A stretch of DNA of 64,000 bases. Source: Hypoxylon rubiginosum. Lineage: Eukaryota > Ascomycota > Sordariomycetes > Xylariales > Hypoxylaceae. The stretch lies in contig CADCXA010000051.1 of NCBI GenBank assembly GCA_902806565.1, forward strand, positions 248,001 to 312,000, read 5' to 3'. The notes beneath the pieces are model-generated. The model was given only the letters and a program-made list of their open reading frames with translations, was not told the DNA's origin and searched no databases. Positions 1-12,368 of this stretch are shown here, piece after piece (positions within the stretch are counted from its first letter, which is position 1; each line of letters starts with the position of its first letter). The position numbers and the translations under genes were made by a program.

Positions 1-3000
1 GTTATTAATAGTTTTTTTTAATTTCTTTATATTAATAACTAAAAATATCTTTATTTAGTTTATTAAAATAATATATTATATTATTAAATTAAATAATAAT
101 AAAATAAAGAATTTATTTAAAAAAATTTATTTTTTTAAAAAAAAGCGATTTAATAGTTTTAAATAATTTAAGTTAATACTTTTTTAATATTAAAAAATAA
201 TAATTTTACCACTTTATTTATAATACAGTTAAAAATATAATCTTTAAAATAATTTTTATTAAATATCTTATAATAATCCTTATAATAATTAATATTATAA
301 TTTTTATTTTTTTTTATTATAATTTATATTATAAACTTTACTTTTATTTAATTAATAACCCTTATTATTAAGTTTATTATAAATTTTAATAAACATTTTT
401 AAATATTTAATATAATAATTTTAACATTTTAACTTATAAATTATTATTAATTTAAATAAATTAATTTTAAAGTATAAATACTTTAATTTTTCCTTTATAT
501 TTAAATATAAATTTTTAAAATATATAAAATTTATTATTTTTACATTTAAAAATAAAATAAATATTTATAGTAACGTTATTATTAAATAAAACTATAAAAG
601 TGTTTATAAAACAATTATTAATAATAAAAATAATAAAAATTTAACTTATTAAAACTTTTTATATACCGCTAAAATTAAATATATATATAATTTTTAAATT
701 TAAAATATACCGATATTAAAATAAATTAAAAAATTAATTAATTAAATATTTTTATTTATAATATATTATAATAATAACGATTTTATTTTTAAGAACTTAT
801 AATTATATTACGATTAAAATATATTTTAAACGTAGATAAAAACTAATAATTTTTTAAAAAATATTATTTAAAGTTATATTATTTTATTTAATAATAATTT
901 ATTATAAAAATATATAAATAAAAACTTATTATTTAATAAAAAACTTTTTAATAATTTTATATATATATTATTTACTTTTAAATTAAATACTATATTTAAA
1001 TATATTATAAAAATAATATATAATTAAAAATTAAATTAACTTTTTATAAAAATATTAAAAAAATTTACATTATAATAAAAATAATTTATAAAAATAATTA
1101 ATAATAAATTAAATATATAATTTAAAATACTCTAGGTTTTTAAAAAAATAATAACTTTTTATTTAATTATAAAATATAAATTTAATATAAAAAATATATT
1201 TATAAAAATAAATTAATATTTAAATAGTTTTATAATATTTATATTAATAAATATCGTAATGTTTTTTTAATATTATAACGTATTTAACCTTGTGATTAAT
1301 TAAAAATATACGATATTTATATTTATTTAATTAAATTAATAAACTGAAAAATTTTATATAAAAAAAATTAAATGTTTATATATAATTAATTTTAATTAAT
1401 ATATTATTTTTAAAAAAAACTTTTAATAATATTTATATTTAAAATAAAGGGAATAAATTCTATTAACTTTTAAAACGTTTTAATAAATAATATAAAAAAA
1501 AGTTAAATAAAACACTTAAAAAATAATTTATATTATTAATATTAAAATTATAAAAATTATATTAGTTTTTATAAACCTTAAAAATATAATTTATTTAAAT
1601 AATATTTAATATTATAATTTTATTAGTTTAAACTTAGTATATATTATAATTATTTTTTTATATATTTTTTTTATAATTAATATAATTATTTTTACAGTTT
1701 TTTAAAATATTAAACTATTTTATATTTTTTTTATTATTAACTTGGTAAGCTTTATAATTATACTACTTTTTTTCTTTTTTATAATAATAATAAGTGATTT
1801 TATAGTATTTAATAAAATCGTTTTTTATAAACTTTATATAATAAAATTAATAATTATTATAACTATTAATAATATTATTTTTTCTTATATTTTATATATA
1901 ATAATTATAGTTTATTTTATAACTTTTTATAATATTTTACCTTATAATTTTTATATAATAAATAAAATTAATTTATTAACTTTAAATAATATTATTTTTT
2001 ATAATATTTTAAAACTAAATTTAATAAATTTTATAATTTTTATATTAAATATTAATATTATAATTTAAATTAATATAAAATAATATATATTTATTTATAT
2101 TATTAATTTATTTATTTATTTATAAATATTATTTTTAATTTAATTATAATATTTATAATAAACTATTAATAAAATTTTATATTAATTAATAAAATATTTA
2201 TATATATAATATTTTAAACTTTTTTTTTTTATTTAAATTAAATTAACTTAAAAAAAAACCCGATTTTTATAAAAAACCACTTAAAATAAAACCCTATAAA
2301 AAAATAATAAAAACGAATTAAATAATTAAAACTAATAAAATTAATATAAAATTAAAATAAACACGGTTAATTTTATAATAAAAAAAAACTTTTTAATAAA
2401 AATATAAAAAAAAAATTAAAAAACTAATAATTTTAAAATAAAATATTTTATATTTTTTATATTTATAGTAAAAAAAAAACTATTTTTAATAAAAATTATA
2501 TTTTTTTTTTTTAATAGTTTTTATTTAAATTAAAATTCTAATTAACTATTAATATTTTAAATATTATTTTTATTTTTTTAAATTTATTAATATATTTATT
2601 ATAATTTTTAAAAATTTAAATAATATTATTACTTTTTTTTTTTTTAATATAACTTTTATTATATAATAAATTATAAAAACTTAATAAATTTATATTTTAT
2701 TTATAATAATTAAAGTTTTTTATTTATTATTATATTTATTTAATATATAAAAAAAATTATAAATAATAAAAAAAAATTTATAATAAAAGTTAAAATTACT
2801 TATTTAATTTATAAACTAAAAGTAAAAAAAAAAAAAAACTTTAATAACTTATTTATATATATTTTAAAAAACATATAAAAAAATATATTTACTAAAAAAA
2901 TTTCTTTTATAAAATATATTTTATAATATATAATTAAGTTTTATTATATATATTAAACTAATAAAAAGTAAAAAATAAACTTAAAAAAAAATATTATTAC

Positions 3001-3842
3001 TTATTAAAAAAAAAGTAAAACTGCTTTATAATAAATTAATTATTTTTTTAAATATTTAAATATTAAGTTATTTTTAAAATAACTAAAAACATTTATTTTT
3101 TATATTAAAAAATAAAATAAAATAAAAACTTATTTAAACTATAAAATCTATTAAAAATTTAAAAAAAAAAATAAAATATAAAATTAAACAAAAAAATTAC
3201 TAGCGTAAACATTAAAAACGTTTATAAAAAACTATATAATAAAAAGAAAAAAATAAAATTAAAATTATTTTTAAAAAAAGAAATTAATAATTAATAGTTT
3301 TAAATAAATAAATTAAAATTAAATAAGTTTAAAATTATCGCTTTATTTAAAAAAAATTTAATTAAATTTTTTTTAATTAATAAAAACTTAATAAAAATTA
3401 AATTAATAAATACTTATTTAAAAAAAATTAAATAAAAAAAAAATTAAATATAAAACTTATTATTTATTAAAATTAAACCTTAATAAAATAAATATATAAA
3501 AGTTAAATTAAAAAAAATTAATTTTATAAAATTAAAAATAAAAAAAACTAGGTTAATAAATATTAAAAAACATATAAAATATATAAAAACCAAATTAATA
3601 AAAATCTTAATTATAAATATTAATATAAAAGAAATTAATTTAAAAAAAATAAACATTATTATTATTAACTTAAAAATTATTAAAATATAAAAAATAAAAT
3701 TAATAAATAACATTTTAATAAAAAATAATTTAATAATAATTAAACTATTAAAATATAATATAAAAAAAAGTTATTTTATAATTATTTTATTATTAAAAAC
3801 TAATATAAAATATAATTAATTGTTATTATAATTTTATATATT
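1..3842. other. AT-rich, gene-free isochore (left flank)
   Basis: This stretch is almost pure A and T with scattered single C and G. No open frame has protein-like composition; the longest ones encode only Ile, Phe, Asn, Tyr, Leu and Lys. Residual C visibly outnumbers G on the + strand and A outnumbers T. This is the expected look of repeats eroded by RIP (C to T on both strands). I could not assign an element family or find ends. It is interrupted at its right edge by the LTR element and appears to resume beyond it. Confidence 0.85.
3838..3842. repeat. Target-site duplication, left copy
   Basis: ATATT lies directly before the left LTR and is identical to 9649-9653. Five bases is the usual duplication length for LTR-retrotransposon integrases. 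In such AT-rich DNA a chance match is possible, but it falls exactly on both LTR borders. Confidence 0.75.
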
Positions 3843-4024
3843 TATTAAATAATATATATATTTAATTAAAAAGTTAATTATATGTATTAAATATATGTTT
3901 TTTAATTATATATATTTTTATAATTTTTTAGAATAGTTTTATAATAAAATTATTACGGCTTTGGTTGTTAGTTTATATATAAAACTTAAATAAATCTTTT
4001 AAAATAATCTTTTATTATTTAATA
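3843..4024. repeat. Left LTR (182 bp)
   Basis: Direct repeat of 9467-9648, same length. It keeps more G and C than the right copy (for example around 3955-3970), so it is the less mutated LTR. The terminal 10-bp inverted repeat is TATTAAATAA / TTATTTAATA. Confidence 0.85.
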
Positions 4025-4030
4025 TATCTT

Positions 4031-4065
4031 CTTAAGCTTGTTTATTTTTAATAAAAAAGCTTAAG
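4031..4065. repeat. Perfect 9-bp inverted repeat just inside the left LTR
   Basis: CTTAAGCTT at 4031-4039 is mirrored by AAGCTTAAG at 4057-4065 with a 17-nt AT-rich spacer, beginning 6 bp inside the LTR border. It could fold as a hairpin near the primer-binding or polypurine region, but a role is only a guess and AT-rich sequence favours chance palindromes. Confidence 0.5.
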
Positions 4066-6086
4066 TAATTAAAATTTATTTTTTAATATCTTTTAATTGT
4101 TAATTATATATATATTGTTTTTTCCGTTAAGTAAGGAGTTTTTTATTTTGTTAAAGTTTTTTTTTATAAGCTTGTAAATTTATTTAAATTCGATTTTTTT
4201 TTATATATTTATTAAGTTTAATTATTAAATAAATATAATAAATTCTTTTATAATAAATACCTTGGTAAAATTATTTACCATTATATTTTTTATAAAAATA
4301 TAAATGATTTTAATTTAATTTATAAATGTTTTTTATTGTAACTAGTAATTATAAATATTTATATATTGTAATTTAATTTAAAATAACGTAATATTTATAT
4401 GTATTAATTTAATTATTTATTTATTATTATAATATATTATAATTTTTAAGTTATTTAAATTTATATTAAGCTTTATAATTAAATATAATATAAACATAGT
4501 TTTTTTTATAACTTATATAAGAGATAATAATTTTATTTTTATTATAAAAATAATTATTATATTTTATTTATTTATATGTTATTTAATTACTTTTTTAAAT
4601 AGTTTTATTATATATATTTATAAATTTTTTTAATTAAAAATGTTATTAATAAATAAAGTGTTATTAGTTATTTTAAATATATCGGTATATTTATATTATA
4701 AAAATAAATATTAAATAATAAAAAAATATTAAATTAATTAATTAGTTTTAAAGTGGTATTTATTACTAAGATTTATATTAAATTTAGTTAATTAAAAGGT
4801 TATAAAAATAATATTAAAATATATAATTATTATTATATATAATATCGATTTAATTTTTTGTTAATATTATTAAATAAACTATAAGGAAGTTAATTTTAAC
4901 GAAAATAATAATTTTTTATTTCTTATAAAAGTTAAAAAAATAATTTTTAATTTCTTATATATTAATAATTTATTTAATTTATTTATATATAAAAATTAAA
5001 AAAGTTAAATTAGTTTTTTATTTTAATTTTTAATTATTTTAATTCTAAGAAATTATTATAAGTTATTTTCGCTTATAAATTAATATTTTTTTTATAATTA
5101 TAATATTATTATGTTTATTATTTATTATTTATAGTTTTAATATATAAAAATAATATTATTAATATAAAAGAAAATTAGTATTTTATTTTTAAAGAAGTAG
5201 TAAAATTTATAAAAAATAGCTAAAAAGTTTAATTTTATAAATATTTTAATTAGTTTTTTTTATTAAAATATAAAAGATTCTTTTAATTTATATAACGCTT
5301 TTAATAAATATAAAATAATTTGGTGTTTTTAATACCTTAAAAATATTTTTATATAAATTTCCTTATTTAGATTTATATTTATAAATATATTAATTATATT
5401 ATATTAAATTAATTTAAAATTAAATTTTATTATAATTATAATAAAAATTTAAAATAATTTTCTAGTTAATATTAAAACGTAAATATTTAAATGTTTATTT
5501 TTAATTTATTAATTTTTTTAAATTATTAATTTTATTTTATATTTTATAAACCATTTATATTTATTAAATTTATATATATATATTTATATATAATTTAAAA
5601 TTTATTTATTATTAATAATTTATTATTTATATTTAACTTAAAAGTTTATCTTTTTATAATTATTTAGATATAATTTTTTAGTTTTTTTAAATTTTTACTT
5701 TAAAATATAGTTTTATAATTTTTTATAAATTTTTAAAAAAGATGATAAATCTTTTTTATAAATTCTTTGTTTTTTTTATAAAAGTTTTTATAACTTTTTA
5801 GGTTTATATAATTTTAAATATAATATTAAATTTAAATTTATTTAGCTTATAAAATAATGTTATAAATAATATATTATTTATATTATTTATATTTTATTTA
5901 TTAACTTTTTATATATTAATTTTATTATTAAAATTAAATATTTTATATTAAATATAGCTTTTTAACTTATTATATAATTTATAACTTTAAAATAAAAAAT
6001 AAATAAATCCTTTTTAATTTATTTTAAAAACACGTTAAAAGTTATAACTTAATTTATTAAAATAACGTTTTTTATATTTTTATTTT

Positions 6087-6278
6087 AAAAAATATAATTT
6101 ATAGTATTTAATTTTATTTTTTTTATTTTATTATAAAAAACGTAATTTATAACGCTTAATTTTAGTTTTTTAATTATATTTAAAAAAATGTAATTTATAA
6201 TACTTAATTTTTTTTTTATATTAATATTTAAAAAAACGTAATTTATAGTGCTTAATTTTTTTTTTATTATTATAATAA
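6087..6278. repeat. 48-bp tandem repeat, four copies, inside the LTR element
   Basis: Four units start at about 6087, 6135, 6183 and 6231, exactly 48 bp apart. Each opens with an A-run followed by a diverged CGTAATTTATA core and a CTTAATTTT tail. Copies differ mainly by transitions. The period is a multiple of three, compatible with a former 16-residue protein repeat such as in a Gag-like region. That reading is inference. Confidence 0.7.
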
Positions 6279-9200
6279 ATAATAAAATAACTAGTAAAAA
6301 AATAATATTAAAAGTAAAGTATAATATAAATACAATTTTAATATAAAAATAATTAAGTTTTTTAGTTTTTTTATTATTATATTCTTTGTTATTATTATTT
6401 ATTTTACGGTTTTACTTACTTTTATTTTTTACTAATATTTTTATTTTTATTTTATTTTTTTTAAAAGTTAATAACTTTAAGTTAACTTTTTTTTTTATAT
6501 TTTATAAAATGGTAATCTAGTTAATTAAGTTTCGGATATTTTTTTTTATTATATATAATAAGTTATTTTTTAAAAATAAGATATTTTTATTAAATATAAT
6601 GTTTTTATTAAATATAATATTTTATATTTTAATAATTTATTTTAATATAAAAATTTAAATATTATAAATATTTATAAAATTATAACTTATTAAATAATTT
6701 ATTTATATTTTTAAATTAAAATGTTAATATTAATTTTATTTTTATTTTATTTTTATAATAAGTGTAAATGTTTTATATTTATATATTTTTAAATAAGTTT
6801 AATATAATTTTTTATTAGTAACTATATTTTCTCTAAATGTTAAATAAATATAAAAACATTTATATAAAAATTATTAATTAAGGTTATATTTAAAAATGTA
6901 ATTATAAAAATAAATAATAACTTTAAAAATTTTTATTTATAAAAAACTTAAAAATTTTAATCTTATTTTTATTATTTAAGTTTTTTATTTAATTATATTT
7001 TTTAAATGTTTAATGTTTTTATTTTAATTTTATATATTTAATATTAAAAATTTAAATTTAATATAATATATTTATTAAATATAATCTTATATAACATGCT
7101 TTTTTATTATTAGTTTATTATTATATTTAATAACTTTAATATTAAATTGGTGTTATTTTTAAATAATTTTAAATATTTAGTTTAAAATTTTAATAATTAA
7201 GTTTAAAATATAATTTTTAAAATAAAAATCCCAGGCCCATTTTATATATTTATTAATAATCAGTATTATATATTAATATCTTTAAAAATCTATTTTTAAA
7301 TCGTGAAAATTAATAACTAAATATTTATTTAATTTATTTAATTGTTTATAATATTTATAATAATTAAGTTTCTTAGTTTTTTTATAATTATACACGTTGT
7401 ATTTTATTATAATAATTTAATTAATTTTTTTAATTAAATTAAACTTTTTAATTTTCACCTTTTAAAAATAATTAGTCGTGTAATTAAAAACTTTTAATTT
7501 TAAGTAATTAAATTATAAATATTATAATTTATTAGTTATTATACTTAAAAATCATTTTATTTAATTATTAAACTTAATATTTTTTATATAAAATAAATAG
7601 TTAATAAAGTTTTTAAAAAAATCCTTTAAAATATATTGGTTTTATTTATTAATAATAATATATAAAATAAAATTATCTTTTTTTTATAGATAATTATTTA
7701 TATTTTTATAGTTTTATTAATATTTTATTTTTTTTAAAAGTTTTAATAATATTATATTATAAATAAATTTTTTATAATATATTATTTTTTATAATTATAA
7801 AAGTTTTATTTTTTTTGGATTTTTTAAATATATATTTATTTTTTTATATTTTTATATAAATATAATTAAGTTTTTTATAAAAATTATATCTTTAATATAT
7901 ATTATTTGGTATAATAGAAATTAATTAAATCAATTAAAAATATAAATAATAATTTTTAAGTTTAAAATTACTAAGTTTTTTAAAAAATAAATATTAACTT
8001 TAAATATAATTTATAAAATTAAAAATATTTTTTTTATTTTTTTAATTATTTAAATTAATTAATTTTTATTTTATATAAATAACCTTTTTTTTATTTTTTT
8101 AATTAGTTTAATAAACGTATTATTTTTAATTATTTTATATTTAATTATTTTTTTTATAATAAAGTTTAAAGTTTAATTTTTTAAAGTTTTATTTTTAATA
8201 ATATATTAATAATTAAAAATTTTATAATAACTGTAGTAGGTTAAGTATAAAGTGTTAGTTTTTTATAAATAATTAATAGATATATTAACTTATTTTTTTT
8301 TAATTAATTTAATTTATTTATTTAAATTGTTTTAATTTTGTAATTTATTATAATTTTTATTATTTTTACCTTATTTTAATTAATTAAAAGGTTTAAAAGT
8401 GGTGTTTTTTTTTTTTCTTAGCTTGGTATTTAAATTTTTATTATAATTAGATTTTATGTTATTAAATTAAGTAATAAATGTTTTTTTTATAAAGTAAGGT
8501 TATATAAAAATTAATTATAAAAATATATATTTATATAAAACAGTTATTATATTTAAATAACTAAGTATATTATTTTTAATTTTATTAATATTTAATAGTT
8601 TATAATTAATTATTTAATTATTTAAAATATTATTAAGTGTAATTTTAAAATCCTTTATTAATAATTAGTTATTAATAATATTTATAAAATTTTTTACTTT
8701 TATATTTATAATAACTAATTTTTATTTAATTATTTATATTTTAAAATTTTTAGGTATTTTTATTAATTATTATATTATTTTTTTATATTATTTTTAAACT
8801 TATAATTTTAATTAATTATTATATATTTTATTAATAATAAATAGTTTTTTATACCACTTATATAAAATATTTATTAAATTAAAATATATATTTTAATAAT
8901 TTAAAAATATAAAGTTAATAATTTAATTCTTTAATTTTTTAACTACTTATTAATAAATTTAATAAATTTTATAATTGTAACTATAAAAAATCTAATTTTT
9001 TTTATAAATAACTTTATTTTTTTTTATTATTTTTATTAAACTTATAAATCTTTTATTTATTTTAATTTATTTTTTTTAATTTTTATTTATTATAATTTAA
9101 AAATTATTATTTAATAAATTTTATATTATTTATTAAGTTTTTTTAAATAGTTGTTAATATTTAATTAAAATAACTTTTTTAATTATTTTAACGTTTTTAT

Positions 9201-9466
9201 AAAATTAATATATTTTTAAAATTTTAAATTAATAGTTTTTATTTAAAACTTTTTATCTTATTATTCTTAATTAATTAAACTATTATAAAAAACCTTTTTT
9301 TTTACTGTTTTTAATATACTGTTTTTTTTATTATTAGTTAGATTTAAATTATAAAAAGTTTTATTAATATAATTATTTTATAATTTTATAGTTTTTAATT
9401 AATTAAAAGTTATATATTATTATTTATATATAGTTTTTTAATTTTTAAGTAAATAAAACTTTTAAT

Positions 9467-9648
9467 TATTAAATAACATATATATTTAATTAAAAAGTTA
9501 ATTATATATATTAAATATATATTTTTTAATTATATATGTTTTTATAATTTTTTAAAATAATTTTATAATAAAATTATTATAATTTTAATTATTAATTTAT
9601 ATGTAAAACTTAAATAAGTTTTTTAAAATAATCTTTTATTATTTAATA
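9467..9648. repeat. Right LTR (182 bp)
   Basis: Direct repeat of 3843-4024 with the same terminal inverted repeats. Relative to the left LTR it has more G-to-A and C-to-T changes, consistent with independent RIP of the two copies. Confidence 0.85.
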
Positions 9649-9653
9649 ATATT
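9649..9653. repeat. Target-site duplication, right copy
   Basis: ATATT immediately after the right LTR, identical to 3838-3842. Confidence 0.75.
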
Positions 9654-10440
9654 AAATAAAAATAAGTTATTAATATTAAAAATAACGTTTTAAAATATTA
9701 ATATAATAATTATTTAAATATATTATTAATATTTAAATAATAAAACCGTTAAAAATAATATTAATAAAAAATAAATTAATTAAAAAAACTTATAAATTAT
9801 TATTATAAAATCTTTTATATAAAATAAATATATTTTTATATAAAATAAAAATAATAAAATTAAAACTTTATATAATAATAATAAAAAAAACTAAAAAAAC
9901 TTTTATATATATAAAAAAAATATTTTTAAAAAATAATTATAAACTTTAAAAATATTATTAATTATTAATTTTAAGTATAATTTAAAATTATTAAATATAT
10001 ATATAATATTTTATAATTAAAAACTTTATTATAAATATATATATATTTTAAAAAAAAAATTTAAATTAAAATATATATAATTATAATATAAAAAACTAAA
10101 AAATAAATTAAATATTTTAATAAAAAAAAAATAAATTTTATATATTATATAAAAAAATAAATATATTTTTAATTAATTAAATATAAATATATTTATAAAT
10201 ATAAATATTTAAAAAAATTATAATAAAAAAAATATAAAAACTTTTTAAAATTATTATAAGATTTTTTTTTTATATTATAAATTAAAAAAAAAAACTAATT
10301 TATTAAATTAAAAATTAATTTTATATTATTTTATATTTTTTTTTTAATTAGTTTTTATTTTTTTTTTATAAAATATATATAAATTAATATATAATTAAGG
10401 TTTTATTTTTTTATTTAAACGGCGGGCTTTTATAAAAAAA
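9654..10440. other. AT-rich isochore (right flank of the element)
   Basis: The composition returns to that of the left flank, with A-runs and residual C over G. No coding frame is seen. It ends near 10420 where GC-containing sequence appears abruptly. It is probably the continuation of the sequence split by the LTR insertion. Confidence 0.75.
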
Positions 10441-10555
10441 AAACACAATATAATAACTTTTATAAACTTAAGTAATTAATTGTAACTGGTAAATATACTT
10501 AGCGAATTAGCGCGCGAAGCCGCTGTTTACCAAGCCGATATTTTGAATAAAAGGT

Positions 10556-10848
10556 AGGTGGCGGTGGTGGGTGGCTAGGGGGGGGGGGTGGTATGGCTGG
10601 TGGGTAATGGTGGTGGTGTGGCTGGTGGGTGGTGGTGGTGGTGTGGCTGGTGGGTGGTGGGTGGTGGTGGTGTGGTGTGGCTGGTGGGTGGTGGTGGTGG
10701 TGGTGGTGGTGTGGCTGGTGGGTGGTGGTGGTGGTGTGGTGTGGCTGGTGGGTGGTGGTGGTGGTGTGGTGGTGGGTGGCTTGGGTGTGGTGTGGGTGTG
10801 GCTGGGGGGCGGTGGTGGTGGTGGGTGGCTTAGGGGTGTGGCGGGGCC
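10556..10848 (+). repeat. G/T-only minisatellite at the isochore border
   Basis: About 290 bp composed almost entirely of G and T on the + strand. They are irregular arrays of GTGGCTGGTGGG units separated by (GGT)n runs, with one run of nine or more G near 10579. Apparent open frames here encode only Gly, Val and Trp and are not genes. The block sits exactly between AT-rich and normal DNA. Confidence 0.9.
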
Positions 10849-12368
10849 AATCAGAAGCTTCTTATTTATTACGTAATTCTCCCGGCCGCGCTTGCGCGGA
10901 CGGGTTGCGCAGCTAGTGAATATGTACTGTCTTACATCGTCATGAACACCTCTTAGATATATCCATAGTACGTAATAATATCATTTGGCCATATAGATTC
11001 GACGATCTAGGTTAATGGCCTGGTTCATACATATATTCTCCTAGAGTCCGAACCGGCTACCTAATTACTATTCTAGATACTGCTATCAAAATATTAAGAA
11101 CTTTGCGATACGATGCTTTCTGGTTAGTTTCTCATGATTTCGGCATGTATGATTATTTCCTATTTCTGAAACCTTTATCGATTTTGATATAACAATGGCC
11201 CTTGTGTTGCCGCGTTTCATATTTGGGCTCATCCAGCCTGAGAAGCAAAGCGGCTGTCAATATGCAGTGAGATGACTGGAAACATGGCGATGGAAAAAAA
11301 TACTCACAGCATGTCATTTCCTTGTCGGTGTCACTGCTCATCAATGTATACCTGAGCCCTTATCTTCAGCTCTAGAGTCTAGGATGAAGTTGGGGACTAC
11401 AGCTCTATTAGAAAAATTGTAAAGTGTCGTGTCGGTTCTCAAGAGAGTTATCATTGTCACTACCTCCGAGAAAATGAGGAAAATCAGTCTGAAAATCATT
11501 CTGGTGAGTCAGTTGCCTTGCGACAACTTCCTTTAAGTTCCCCTAACCACATATGGCATATATAAGCGTAAAAGCCTTGGCCATAGGTGCCGCAATTTTG
11601 TATCCACTCTTCGGAATTCGACATCTTCGACGGGATCGTGAAGCGGCTCCGTTCTAGCTTCTCTCGTGCTTGGCTTATGTGGATACACTCGGACTCTGGT
11701 GGGTCTACTATATTAGCATTAGGTCAAATAGCGAGCTAGCGGTCTGCTAGACTGTTCTGTTGAGAATGCCTAACACGCTATCGTGAGCGACTCGATTTAC
11801 GGCAGTTGGGAGGTAGTCACGGCGGCTTGCGGTCGAGGTATCAAGAGAGGCAGATTTTAAAAGTAACTATCATTATTCAATAGATGCAATCTACCTAGAA
11901 TCCAGAGCCCATAAGTCCATGTTAAATACCAACCACTTCATTACCGTGCCATTTCACCTAAATGATTTTGAAACCGCCTCCAGTAAAATTGAAATCCACT
12001 GGATATGTATCATTCTGAAGCCCCTTTTTAGAACGTACCAAAACGCCACGCTTGCCAAAAAAAAGAAATCCGCCCCTTATAAACCGTACTCGAAGGGAAG
12101 CGGTATCAAATAAAGAGACCGCTGCCGCCCAAGAGAAAATTGCGAGCTAAATAGATATGAAAACGGTCGCGGCCCGGTTGGACTGTAAATAGGGGCAAGC
12201 ACAAATAGTCCGTAAACCCACCCAAATAATGCTAGCAGTCGCCATCTTCCATGATAGCTGCGAGCATGAAAGAATAAAAGAATAAAAGAAGACTCCCGCT
12301 ACCGCACTGCTTCCGCATAGACAGACATACACCTAGACACGTAACCGCCCGTCTACCTACCTACCTAT
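10849..12368. other. Intergenic, no gene seen
   Basis: Composition becomes ordinary here. I see no supported coding region. The left edge has a GC-rich patch (about 10880-10910). The right end is the 3' flank of the arrestin-like gene and carries CTACCTACCTACCTATC at 12353-12369. Short open frames lack protein-like composition. Confidence 0.6.

Larger units (their letters stand above)
3843..9648. mobile_element. RIP-degraded LTR retrotransposon
   Basis: A 5.8-kb unit is bounded by two direct 182-bp repeats (3843-4024 and 9467-9648) that align without gaps by eye and differ by transitions. Each LTR begins TATTAAATAA and ends with its exact inverse TTATTTAATA, the expected decay product of TG...CA ends. 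The element is flanked by the perfect 5-bp duplication ATATT (3838-3842 and 9649-9653). No gag or pol frame survives, so Copia or Gypsy cannot be decided. Orientation is unknown; a short purine run next to the left LTR on the minus strand weakly suggests minus. Residual G exceeds C on the + strand here, the reverse of both flanks. Identity as an LTR element rests on structure, not on protein similarity. Confidence 0.85.

Noticed and set aside
1742..2068. 108-codon open frame in the AT-rich block
   Set aside because: Composition is only AT-codon residues (Ile, Phe, Asn, Tyr, Leu); typical of random AT-rich DNA.
3480..3713. 77-codon minus-strand frame
   Set aside because: Same AT-driven low complexity, no motif.
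10571..10916. Gly/Val/Trp-rich frames in the G/T block
   Set aside because: Open in three frames because the repeat lacks stops; no protein-like composition.
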